A stretch of 14,160 nucleotides of DNA, taken from assembly GCA_018985225.1 (NCBI GenBank), contig JADGIF010000216.1, forward strand, positions 1 to 14,160. The letters are read 5' to 3'. Positions 1 to 7,757 of the stretch are shown here, piece by piece. The DNA is from Amoeboradix gromovi. Its lineage: Eukaryota > Sanchytriomycota > Sanchytriomycetes > Sanchytriales > Sanchytriaceae. Numbering within the stretch: position 1 is the first letter of the stretch; each line of letters begins with the position of its first letter. A program made the translations under genes and the position numbers. The notes beneath the pieces were generated by a model, which made no database searches, was not told the DNA's origin, and worked only from the letters and a program-made list of their open reading frames with translations.

Positions 1-137
1 ATTTATTTTCCTTTTATACTCGTCAACTAGCTGAATGTCCACTCGCCTCTTAAATCCATAAAATTAATAAAGCTGAAATAATGTTCCAAGTTGTTACAGA
101 AAGTTAGTCCAGTTTTTATATTTGATGTTCCATTTGT
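1..137. repeat. Dispersed repeat, copy A (truncated by window edge)
   Basis: This stretch matches 7655-7756 almost base for base, in the same orientation. Copy A carries two extra blocks: about 29 nt after the CGTCA at 21-25, and 9 nt (TTAGTCCAG) after the ACAGAAAG at 97-104. It ends with a TTTTTATATTTGATG block and TTCCATTTGT at 137. From there it joins directly to a TnpB-like fragment. On the minus strand the repeat is partly open: residues reading NIKTGLTFCNNLEHYF are shared with copy B, so the repeat may itself be old coding sequence. Copies B, C and an inverted short copy lie at 7573-7756, 13967-14109 and 7302-7342. The similarity is seen directly; that this is an element end is inference. 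Confidence 0.75.
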
Positions 138-138
138 T

Positions 139-395
139 GAATGCAATGAAGCATTTACTAGCCAATAGTGTACATGGTGTGCTGCTCTGAAGAAACAAAT
201 TGGAGACAGAACATGCACAAACTGTTATTAGGAAGCGGATAGCGACTACTTGGCAGCAGGGAACATGCTCGTATACGCATTCATACTCAATCCCACCTCA
301 TGGAAATATGGGTAACCACTTAAACTGAATGACCAGGTTTGCCAATTTCTATGTTGAAATTCTTGATTGGTAGAATATCAGGGCTTTAACGAGAA
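139..395 (+). pseudogene. Decayed TnpB/Fanzor-like nuclease C-terminus, copy 1
   Basis: The plus frame from 139 reads ECNEAFTSQ, stop, CTWC, then GDRTCTNCY, stop, EADSDYLAAGNM. This is the end of the RuvC nuclease and zinc ribbon of TnpB/Fanzor proteins. That family has E-x-Y-T-S-x-x-C-x-x-C, a second C-x-x-C, then D-R-D-x-x-A-A-R-N-I. Both C-x-x-C pairs survive here, but two in-frame stops and loss of the RD motif (DSD) make it non-functional. It is a paralogue of 6382-6738 on the minus strand. Nucleotide similarity continues past the zinc ribbon through a shared CAATCCCACCTCA block (about 288-300) to a common TTTAACGAG near 390. The N-terminal two-thirds of the nuclease is missing; the fragment joins straight onto repeat copy A. 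Active family members are RNA-guided DNA nucleases linked to transposons. Confidence 0.7.
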
Positions 396-435
396 GAGAC
401 CTTTGGATAACAAAATTTCATAAATCTGTTAAATA

Positions 436-441
436 TTTATT
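436..441 (-). terminator. Poly(A) signal of the PNS1-like gene
   Basis: AATAAA on the minus strand begins 4 nt after the TGA stop at 446-448. The other minus-strand genes in the window also carry AATAAA within a few bases of the stop, which makes this a likely real signal and implies a very short 3' UTR. Confidence 0.55.
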
Positions 442-445
442 TCGT

Positions 446-1889
446 TCAAGCATGTAATCCTACACTCACTTGTGGATATCGTTCAACTAATAAGTTGTAA
501 AACTCCGGATTACTTTGTCTCAACGCTTCAGGATCTTCGGCTAAGCAAACGAATGTTGTAGCAATACCTGCATTGACCACGGTACCCACGTTTTGGAATA
601 TAAATAATCCCATAACGCATGAAATAACCGCCCACAACCATCCCCATGGTCCGCTACTTAATTCGCCGGCAGCCGAGTATATAATGATAGGAATTGCAAA
701 ACAGATTATAAAGACAAAGAATGATCCAACTGCTATTACTCTATCGATTAATATCTCGTTAATAATCACATCCAAGCCTCGTTGTTTTAACAAATTCCAG
801 GTATCCTTAGCAGCAGTGCAATAATCCTTGCCGTATATAGCAACCTGTGTAAATGCGTAATAATTGAAACTAAATTAATGTTAATTACAATTCGATTAAT
901 CCTTCGATGCAACTCACAATGCACTGCAAACAACAAAGTATGAAGTATGCTGCTGGATTATCTGCATTTCGACGAGCATAATCCATAGCTTGTCTTATCA
1001 TCTGTACAATTGTAATGACTAGAGCACCGAAGCAGATGCTACCAAAAGAAGTAGTCATACCACGTTTTAACGAGGCCAGGGTAGGAGAAGAAGGCATATT
1101 ATCACTCAAAAAGTAATAAGTGGCAAACAACCCACATACAACAACATGAACTAAATATCTCATTACATTCATAGCCCAATAGGAACTAAACATTCCATAA
1201 ACAACACAGAATATAAAAGCAGGATTACGCTGATCGACGACAATTGATCCGTCTTTAGCTCTACTAACTGCAAACTTGACAAAGAAGCTCATAAAAGCAG
1301 CACCGCTAAATGCAGACCAAATGAAAGAAACAAAGTCACCCACGATAACAGTGGTGAGTAATGCAGGGTACTTTCTGGTAACTTTAGCAACAGTACTTAG
1401 TAGTGCTGCCAAAAATGGAATTTGAGAACGAATTCCAAACCACATCCAGACCATTAGTCCTAAAAAGATTAGACTAATAACTCCAAAAACAAAATTTCCA
1501 GAGGCAAACATGAAAATAGTGATAATTCCTGTAAAAATGAAATAGAACCAGAAAGAGTATTTGACTAGAGCTTCTGGATGGTTTTGCATTAATTTTAAAT
1601 AAATAAAAGTTAATAGAAAACTAACCACAAACGAGACAATAAGAGAGGCTATTCCGGCACCAGTAAATGGATTTCCAATGTTTATATCACCGCTCTTAGG
1701 ATCATTATCGCTCTCCAATAGCTTCCAATTGGCAGAGGTCAAGGTAAAAATACTCAAGACAACAAAAGCAGCTGAATTAAGTAGAAAGACAACAGCAGCC
1801 CAAAGATCTTGAGCTTTTGGAGCTTGTCCTTGATTTTCTATGATAGAGTTTTCATTCTTCCGCTTTTCACTAACTTGCTGAATTGGCAT
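446..1889 (-). CDS. PNS1: PNS1/choline-transporter-like (SLC44/CTL family) membrane protein, two exons
   Basis: The coding exons are 889-1889 and 446-869, joined over a 19-nt intron at 870-888, giving 474 residues. The protein is polytopic, with about ten hydrophobic segments (roughly 30-50, 77-99, 112-130, 133-152, 176-197, 226-260, 278-298, 312-330, 375-400, 410-435). CTL/PNS1 hallmarks are plain: SLKRGMTTSFGSICFG near 273-288, CCLQCIVSCIEGLIEFFNYYAF across the splice at residues 319-340, TQVAIYGKDYC at 341-351, and FVCLAEDPEALR then ERYPQV at the C-terminus. The first ATG, at 1889, gives MPIQQ; the frame is open further upstream but has no ATG there. The family is placed at the plasma or other membranes and linked to choline transport in animals. 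Yeast Pns1 has no settled substrate, so transport activity here is inferred. Divergent from the kinesin gene, 163 bp start to start. Confidence 0.9.
870..888 (-). other. 19-nt spliceosomal intron in the PNS1-like gene
   Basis: On the coding strand the intron reads GTAATTAACATTAATTTAG. Without its removal the frame stops right after GLIEL. Removing it (phase 2) restores GLIEFFNYYAFTQVAIYG, the most conserved block of the CTL family, with no residue gained or lost relative to the expected motif. Boundaries are GT-AG, and a TAAT at intron positions 12-15 could serve as branch region. The second intron of the window, at 4305-4323, has the same length and matches at 14 of 19 positions. Confidence 0.85.
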
Positions 1890-2052
1890 TTGTTTTGAGT
1901 TACTCCTTTCGGATACCAACGTGTATAATAAGCACAAGTGGAACAAGATGCGCGCATGTTGATTTTTATCAATTCTTGTACAACAACAAGCTACCAAATC
2001 TTTTCATAAATGGCTCAATATTTTATTACAATTCAGGGTTTCAAACATATTG
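1890..2052. promoter_or_regulatory. Divergent promoter region of the PNS1-like gene and kinesin-8
   Basis: This 163-bp interval lies between two divergent start codons, so both genes must be driven from it. The frame of the PNS1-like gene runs open into it without an ATG, and a TTG directly precedes the kinesin ATG; neither looks like a used start. A TATA-like TGTATAATAAG lies near 1921-1931. No clear shared operator is visible. Confidence 0.45.
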
Positions 2053-3969
2053 ATGCCTTCGATTCAAGTGGCTGTTAGAGTGCGCCCATTCAGTCAACAC
2101 GAATTATTACCAGCAAAAAAAGACAATGATCAGTTCTTCCAACCTAAATCAACCGTTCAACCATTAGATGAAAAGGTTATCATTTTCGATCCCAATCTGA
2201 AAAATAAAAATAGTGAAAATCGCTTGGCTCGATTAGCAACCAGCAAAAGATACAATAAAGATATTAAGTACGGATTTGATCGAGTGTTTGATATGAACTC
2301 TACCCAACAACAAATATTCCAGCATTTGTGTCAACCTCTGCTTATGGATGTTATGAATGGCTATCATGCAACCATATTTGCCTATGGTGCTACGGGTGCT
2401 GGTAAAACTTACACTATTACTGGTGTAAAGGAAGACCCAGGTATTATATTTCAGTCATTGGACTATTTATTTGCCAAACTTCCAACCATGCAAAAAGCTT
2501 TCCAAGTTGAAATAAGCTATCTAGAGATTTATAATGAGCAATTACGTGATCTTTTAAAACCGGAAAGTTCTCTTCAACTGCGTGAAAATGGTTCAGCGGT
2601 TATGGTAGCAAATATTTCAAAGCACAGTCCTCAGTCTGCAAATGATGTTATGCAGCTGATTACTATAGGCAATAAACGCAGGTCACAGTCACCTACTGAA
2701 GCGAATGCAAACTCAAGTCGTTCGCACGCTATCCTTCAAGTCACAGTTAAAATGAGAATTATCGGCGAATCAAATTATACCGAATCGATTCTTAGCATTA
2801 TAGATTTGGCAGGTAGTGAAAGAGCTTCTGCTACTGTGAACAAAGGGCAGCAAAGAAGACGCGAAGGTGCCAATATTAATCGCAGTTTACTCGCCTTGGG
2901 TAATTGCATAAATGCGCTTTGTACATCTACTAATAGGCATGTGCCATATAGAGACAGCAAGTTAACTAGACTTCTTAAGCAGTCACTTAGCGGTAACTGC
3001 AAAACTGTCATGATTTGTAATATTTCACCTCATTTGGTGCATTACGAAGAAACTTTAAATACCCTAAAATACGCAAATAGAGCCAAGAACATACAAGTCA
3101 ATCTAGTTAAAAATGTAGTCAATGTCAAATTGCATGTACATAAGTATTTGCAAATGATTGAAGAACTCAAACTGGAAAATAAAAACTTGAAGCTAAATCA
3201 GCAGACCAGTCAGGTAGATCAACAGACTCAGCTACAAACTATACTAACACAGGTGTCAAACAAGGCAGCCTTGATACTAAGCGAGGTGCAGCAAAAACAG
3301 CTGGAAGGGGCTCATATTAGCACTAGACTGCATTCAAGTAGAATAGGCATCGAGTGTATAAGTAAGGTTATTAATTTGCATAACAGTAATGATGATGAAT
3401 ATATAAGGATCAAGCTACTCTGCAATTCTCACGTGGATGAACTGGAGCAATTAAATGGGCTTTTGTTAACTAGACAGGGAATACTAAACGATCAAATAGA
3501 AGGGCTAATGGAACAACTAAATGACCTGGTTGATGTTGATATGGACTACATGACTAGGCATATAGTTACACTGGAGATTGAGAAGATGAAGTCAGTAATG
3601 ACAGCAGATGGATTAAAAATGGAGATGGAGTGCATGGTGAATAATCTGTACACACAAGTTGATCTTATAAGCCATGTGAAAGGAAATGATCTGATCGAAG
3701 CATTAGACTTGCTGAGGAATAACGTTATGGGAATAAAGGAGCGGCCACTACCACGAAGTAAAAGTATGAGCGATTTGAATATACAAAGAGTTGATTCTAA
3801 AGAGGATATTAGACTGGGAAAACATGACATCGCTAGTTCGCCATCCAAGGAAAGTAGAAAAAAGGTGAAATTCAACTTGAAGGATAACATGATAAAGGAG
3901 ATCAGTCCGCGGCGCGGTAATGTATTTCAACGGCTGTTTCCGTCACCTAGTAAGAAGAGGAAAGACTAA
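2053..3969 (+). CDS. Kinesin-8 family motor (KIP3/KIF18/Klp5-6-like), 638 aa
   Basis: An N-terminal motor domain spans about residues 1-350. It has the P-loop GATGAGKT at 112-119 (the kinesin-8 spelling, not the common GQTGSGKT), switch I NANSSRSHA at 218-226 and switch II DLAGSER at 251-257. Other conserved blocks are GANINRSLLALGNCINAL, YRDSKLTRLLKQSL and NTLKYANRAKNI before the neck. Family members walk to microtubule plus ends and limit spindle microtubule length. The tail from about 360 is helical and charged. The last 45 residues are basic and hold KVKF (604-607), which fits the RVxF docking motif for protein phosphatase 1. Three S-P-x-[KR] sites (S596, S618, S631) flank it. The ATG at 2053 gives MPSIQVAVRVRPF, the normal family start. 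No introns. Convergent with the ADAM gene, 39 bp apart. Confidence 0.95.
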   Translation: MPSIQVAVRVRPFSQHELLPAKKDNDQFFQPKSTVQPLDEKVIIFDPNLKNKNSENRLARLATSKRYNKDIKYGFDRVFDMNSTQQQIFQHLCQPLLMDVMNGYHATIFAYGATGAGKTYTITGVKEDPGIIFQSLDYLFAKLPTMQKAFQVEISYLEIYNEQLRDLLKPESSLQLRENGSAVMVANISKHSPQSANDVMQLITIGNKRRSQSPTEANANSSRSHAILQVTVKMRIIGESNYTESILSIIDLAGSERASATVNKGQQRRREGANINRSLLALGNCINALCTSTNRHVPYRDSKLTRLLKQSLSGNCKTVMICNISPHLVHYEETLNTLKYANRAKNIQVNLVKNVVNVKLHVHKYLQMIEELKLENKNLKLNQQTSQVDQQTQLQTILTQVSNKAALILSEVQQKQLEGAHISTRLHSSRIGIECISKVINLHNSNDDEYIRIKLLCNSHVDELEQLNGLLLTRQGILNDQIEGLMEQLNDLVDVDMDYMTRHIVTLEIEKMKSVMTADGLKMEMECMVNNLYTQVDLISHVKGNDLIEALDLLRNNVMGIKERPLPRSKSMSDLNIQRVDSKEDIRLGKHDIASSPSKESRKKVKFNLKDNMIKEISPRRGNVFQRLFPSPSKKRKD

Positions 3970-4001
3970 ATAGTAAATCCGGTTGATTTAACAATACCAA
4001 A

Positions 4002-4007
4002 TTTATT
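4002..4007 (-). terminator. Poly(A) signal of the ADAM gene
   Basis: AATAAA on the minus strand starts 1 nt after the TAG stop at 4009-4011. Cleavage downstream of it would fall close to or within the convergent kinesin gene, whose stop is at 3967-3969. Confidence 0.55.
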
Positions 4008-4008
4008 G

Positions 4009-6031
4009 CTAGACTCGTTGCTCCGATTCTTCTAGTAGATTTTCCCTTGAATATGAAATATCTTTTAATCTTGAAAATCTTCTTTTTGTTGGTGATTTAA
4101 TCTCGAGAGCACTGCTGTTATCAGTTGTTTCTGTAAGTTCCGACATGCTCTCTTTGTCATTCTTTTCCTTTATTACGGTATTTTTGTTCTTTTTATTCTT
4201 TTTGTACTGCCAGTATATAAAGTACATCAGAAATACTGCCAAAACAGTAGATACGATAACTATGTAAAGTAAATTGTTTGCCACTTGTCCTCTGAAGCTA
4301 TCGTCTACATTATTTAGAATTACAGCCATTTGAATACTCACATACTCCTAGTTTGCATTTTCCATATCCGCCACCACACAATGTGCCTGTTATCAGCATA
4401 GAATCAAAAGCAGCACATCCACTACTCATCGCACAGTTTAATGAACATTCAGTGGCCGCGTTGTTTATTGAACTTGTACAAGAACCCTTTGACAGAGGAT
4501 ACGCATCCGTACATTGCTTATCAGGTGAAGTACAGTACTTACTGGCACAATGCCCTTCGGGTATTCCGTCATCGCTGCAACTTTCACCATCTTTCACAAA
4601 TTTATCAGGAGGACAATTTGCATCAGTGCCAGAGCAAAATTCATTGTGGTCACACACACCTTCACTCTTTCTGCATACCGTGTTTTTAGACTTCAATTGG
4701 CAGCCACTACAACATCCCTGGTTCTTGTCGCTACAAGTGGAGCCGAGGGTCAGTTTACAATCCTTTGTGCAACATCTATCAGAATCACACAAATCACCGC
4801 AGTCACACTCCTCACCTTCTTCAAGTATGCCATTACCGCAAGTGTTCTTTTGAAATACTTGAAATGAAGTAGTAGTGCTTGATAAACAGGAAAACGAATC
4901 TAATTTTTTACAAACAGTTTCAACAGTACATGGCGAGAAATCATCAGTGGCTACCTTTTGGCTAGGGTTCATTAAGTATTCGCCGTTACAGTCACCGTCG
5001 GAGCTAGATGAACACTGGCAGCATCCGCCCAAAGTAGGAGCCAAGCAATCGTGAATAGCTCCCAAATTATGAGCAATTTCATGGGCCATTACTTTCCAGC
5101 TATTTTTTTGACGGGTGGACACACCAGCACCGCTAAAATACAGATTTCCACTCGCTTTTACACTATCTTTATAGCACATTGCTGATGGCCATGCCAATCC
5201 TACTTTACCATCGCTAGCACACCCACTAAATAAATGCCAAAGAGCTAAATTATCTTTACGACCCCCACGCCATTTAGAGAAATCGCTTACTCTTTGCATT
5301 AGAGAGTAATCGTTTCTGCAAGGAATGTTCCATCTGTCAAATTCCAATGCAGTGTTTTCAACTTCCGATGAAGCACCTACATATGTTTGACTACATGATG
5401 ATCTTATATCTAACTTGCCAACCACAAGTTGGATGTTAAAGAACTTTTTAAACGCAACGTTGGTTTTGGCCAAATTAGACAAAACTTCTTGAGTAACGGT
5501 TTCTATGTTTTCAGATTGCCGAGTTATAGAGCAGTCTACAGCTATTCCAATATCTAAATACTGAGTAACTAATGGACAAGCTGTACTTGCGGTGCCCATT
5601 TGCATTTGTTTGTTTGAAAGAATGTCAAATGAAGCAGCATCAACTGTAGCATTTGTTCCGCATAACAAATTTTCACTTTCTGCCGCATTAGATGTGTCTT
5701 GTTCTATTATGTTGCTATTGATTACAAAATTTTTGTTTTTCTTTTCTAGTTTATAACTTGTCTGATTTAAAGTGAATTCTACAGTTAAGGGTGGGAACTC
5801 TATGCAGCTACTCTCTTTATCAATATAAGCGTGCCCTTGTCCTATCATTCCGTTGTAACTAACAGAAGCAGTAAAGAACCTAGATTGTATTTTAATGGGA
5901 TACGGACTTAGATCAATTTTAAAAATCGTATCATCCAGCAAGTGAAAGGAATACTCAAAACTGGATGATGGGTATATGCAAGGCACCGATATTTGGAAAG
6001 GAATTAAGATTTGATATAGGAGCGAGCTCAT
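4009..6031 (-). CDS. ADAM-family (M12B) metalloprotease, membrane-anchored, fungal type, two exons
   Basis: Exons 4324-6031 and 4009-4304, joined over a 19-nt intron, give 667 residues. Residues 1-20 are moderately hydrophobic and could be a signal peptide. A prodomain follows, with C124 in LLCGT as a candidate cysteine switch. The reprolysin domain runs from about 150 to 385, with zinc site HEIAHNLGAIHD at 317-328 and the Met-turn YLMNP at 352-356. The disintegrin domain starts at CGNGILEEGEECDCG (398-412) and has GVCD, not RGD, in its loop. A cysteine-rich region, a membrane segment (about 577-600) and a basic 67-residue cytoplasmic tail follow. The SKWRGGRKDN and VGLAWPSAMC blocks resemble fungal ADAMs. 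All catalytic residues are present, so it is probably an active sheddase or surface protease; the substrate is unknown. The ATG at 6031 is the first in frame. Confidence 0.93.
4305..4323 (-). other. 19-nt spliceosomal intron in the ADAM gene
   Basis: On the coding strand it reads GTAATTCTAAATAATGTAG. Unspliced, the protein stops after EYSNGCNSK, before any membrane anchor. Removal (phase 1) reads EYSNGYDSFRGQVANNLL and runs into a clean transmembrane helix and tail. A 37-nt alternative (4305-4341, GTGAGT donor, same acceptor) is also in frame. It would delete six residues (CEYSNG), including one cysteine of the Cys-rich domain. The 19-nt version is preferred because it matches the length and sequence of the intron at 870-888. 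Confidence 0.75.
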
Positions 6032-6381
6032 GCCTTGAGAAAAATTGAAACAAAATTAAAACGTAACTAAACGTAAAACAATAACAATTTTATGTAGATA
6101 AAAGATGGCACCAATTCAAATAAGACGGACACGCAATTGCTTGCATTCATATGAAGTACCCACACTAGTATGTCGCCTATAATGTATGAGACATCAAATA
6201 CAAAGCTAGACCGATAGTTTGAAACAATGTATTGATTTATTTTCAGTTTATTACACAAGCAGGATGCTGAGCTTTTAATGATATTATTCAGTAAAAGAAT
6301 ACACTATTTCGCTATATGTTTACGAACATTGGGGCAGTAGTTGTAATTTATACTCTAATGCCATTCACCTGCTACTCCTCG
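6032..6381. other. Intergenic region upstream of the ADAM gene
   Basis: This interval holds the 5' flank of the ADAM gene (AT-rich, with no motif I can name) and then the 3' flank of the TnpB-like remnant. Short open frames on the minus strand between 6067 and 6258 show no recognisable domain or coding-like composition. Confidence 0.4.
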
Positions 6382-6738
6382 TTAAAAGTCTTGATTTCCG
6401 AGAAAATCGAGAATTTCCACAGAGAAACTAGCAATACTAGATGCTCCGTTACAGTGATTGCTCACGCTTGCACTACCCTGAGGTGGGATTGAATAAGGAT
6501 GCAGATACTTGATGTATATGTTCCTTGCTGCCATATGATCTCTATCTATCTTCAAATGATACTTTGTACAGGTTCAGGTTTCTAAATTGGTTTTCTTTAG
6601 AGTACCACACCTTGTACATGTCTGACTAGTAAATGCTTCATTGCATTCGATTATCGTCTTTCCTCTTTGCTTACACTTGAACTTCAAGCGTTCCTTGAAT
6701 AAATTGTACAGATGTCGCTTCTTGGCGTTGAAAGACAT
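6382..6738 (-). pseudogene. TnpB/Fanzor-like nuclease C-terminal fragment, copy 2 (one internal stop)
   Basis: One frame of 118 codons runs from ATG at 6738 to TAA at 6382, with a single internal TGA. It begins MSFNAKKRHLYNLFKERLKF, the helix before the zinc ribbon. Then come IIECNEAFTSQTCTRCG (first C-x-x-C), TCTKYH (second pair damaged, C to Y), and IDRDHMAARNI with the RuvC-III aspartate intact. This order is that of the TnpB/Fanzor target-nucleic-acid-binding domain. The RuvC-I region and N-terminus are absent. It is better preserved than its paralogue at 139-395, and the two share their 3' flank down to TTTAACGAG. It sits 560 nt downstream (on the minus strand) of the inverted repeat piece at 7302-7342. 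It is either a dead eukaryotic Fanzor or a captured bacterial IS-type TnpB. Confidence 0.78.
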
Positions 6739-6829
6739 CTAATTCTTCCATGTTTGGACCAGTTACTCAGTGTTGATGAATGTATGCTGCTCCTGCTAGT
6801 TATTTCTTTAGATTTAATTTACCATTTGC

Positions 6830-7250
6830 GAAAAGAATTAAGTATTTGAGCTATTAGAAAAATCTGGAAGTCTTGAAATGATACAAAAATGCATACAGAT
6901 TCGCGATAAATGATTTATTCAAGAAAATAGTCAAGCTGCATGATAAAGAAGCCATCAGGCCATTGCACGATCAGTGATGAACCTACCATAAAAGGAAAGT
7001 AATGCATTCATACTCAAATCCAACAAGACTATTTCAGTGACGCTAAAGCAGTTGTTTCCACACCATTCAAAAAGTATTGTTAAGATGATAAACCAGATGT
7101 TCGAATCTCTACCTGTTTATCAAAAGATGGAGAAAGACTGGCATAGGAAAGGATAGCAGAATTTAAAGGCCTAATTTACAGTTGATAGAACATGGCCACT
7201 CTAAAGCAAGCTACTTAAGTTCTTATATTGAGTGCCTCAACTAACTAAAT
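6830..7250. other. Coding-like but broken sequence, unidentified
   Basis: No intact gene. On the plus strand there are adjoining open pieces reading INDLFKKIVKLHDKEAIRPL (near 6906-6965), and SVTLKQLFPHHSKSIVKMIN then PVYQKMEKDWHRKG (about 7035-7155), cut by stops and shifts. On the minus strand a piece reads VTEIVLLDLSMNALLSFYG (about 7045-6985). Flanked by nuclease remnants, the region is probably the decayed body of a mobile element, but I recognise no motif in it. Confidence 0.35.
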
Positions 7251-7301
7251 CACCGATTTTAAGGGCAACTATTCGGAACTATGATACGAGCAGAATATCC
7301 C

Positions 7302-7342
7302 ATGTGGGACACCAAATATAAAAACTAGACTAACTGGTTTTT
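7302..7342 (-). repeat. Inverted short copy of the dispersed repeat end
   Basis: The minus strand reads AGTTAGTCTAGTTTTTATAT and continues TTGGTGTCCCACATG. This matches copy A at 107-136 (AGTTAGTCCAGTTTTTATAT, then TTGATGTTCCATTTG) and, in shorter form, copy B at 7731-7756. It retains the TTAGTC block that copy B lacks. It is the only copy in the opposite orientation and lies upstream, in the same sense, of the TnpB-like remnant at 6382-6738. Confidence 0.65.
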
Positions 7343-7410
7343 AAAGGAGGTGCTCCATACGGAGGAAATGCTATCGTTAATAAAAGATCTTCTATTATAC
7401 CAATTTTCTT

Positions 7411-7611
7411 TCATTGATTGTATTCCCTCTTCAAAATAGAACTAGAGGACCCTGCATCTCGTCCAAATATATGAGGTCTTTGAGCATCTAAGCAAAAGGT
7501 GCATTTTCTTAGACGGTGCTCTTTTCTAGAATCATTTTGTAATGTTGTAATAACATCATTACTCTTATCTATTCTAGTTTTTACAGAGTAATAGTGAATC
7601 AGAGGTTTATT
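7411..7611 (-). pseudogene. Fragment with a C-x-x-C / G-R-D-A pattern, candidate Fanzor C-terminus
   Basis: The minus strand has a 66-codon uninterrupted frame without an ATG, ending in TGA at 7411. It reads HYYSVKTRIDKSNDVITTLQ, then LRKCTFCLDAQRPHIFGRDA and GSSSSILKREYNQ. A C-x-x-C followed about ten residues later by R-D-x-x-x-x-x-x-I-L is the layout of the second zinc knuckle and RuvC-III motif of Fanzor/TnpB proteins (usually RD-x-N-A-A-x-N-I-L). The upstream side overlaps repeat copy B, where minus-strand frames (NIKTFCNNLEHYF, FMDDEYKRKINILYSYS) could be remnants of the same protein. The family match rests on a short motif and is tentative. Confidence 0.45.
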
Positions 7612-7756
7612 TGAAATAAAGATTGGATGAAAGAGTAAGAGAATAGCTGTACAGGATATTTATTTTCCTTTTATACTCGTCATCCATAAAATTAATAAAG
7701 CTGAAATAATGTTCCAAGTTGTTACAGAAAGTTTTTATATTTGATGTCCCACTTGT
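7573..7756. repeat. Dispersed repeat, copy B (longest)
   Basis: The left part (7573-7665) aligns with 13967-14050: TCTAGTTTTTACAGAGTAAT, then AATAAAGA, then AATAGCTGTACAG and ATATTTAT. The right part (7655-7756) aligns with copy A at 1-137, minus two blocks of about 29 and 9 nt. It therefore bridges the other two copies and defines a unit of at least 185 bp. It ends at TTGATGTCCCACTTGT, exactly where a different nuclease remnant begins. Confidence 0.75.
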
Positions 7757-7757
7757 A

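Noticed and set aside
27-218. Minus-strand 63-codon frame at the window start
   Set aside because: It crosses the junction between repeat copy A and the nuclease remnant, so as a whole it is a chance fusion. Only the repeat part may be old coding sequence.
573-824. Plus-strand 83-codon open frame
   Set aside because: It lies antisense to the second exon of the PNS1-like gene, whose protein is clearly conserved. It has no domain of its own.
1890-1997. N-terminal extension of the PNS1-like protein from a TTG at 1997
   Set aside because: There is no ATG in the extension, eukaryotic initiation at TTG is unlikely, and it would consume most of the shared promoter. The ATG at 1889 was chosen.
4305-4341. 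37-nt intron (GTGAGT donor) as the main ADAM splice form
   Set aside because: In frame, but it removes a cysteine and does not match the other intron. Kept only as a possible alternative form.
4353-4867. Three overlapping plus-strand frames of 82-166 codons
   Set aside because: They are antisense to the cysteine-rich and disintegrin region of the ADAM gene. Cysteine-rich coding sequence often leaves the opposite strand open.
6067-6258. Minus-strand 63-codon frame upstream of the ADAM gene
   Set aside because: No recognisable domain. It lies in the AT-rich promoter flank.
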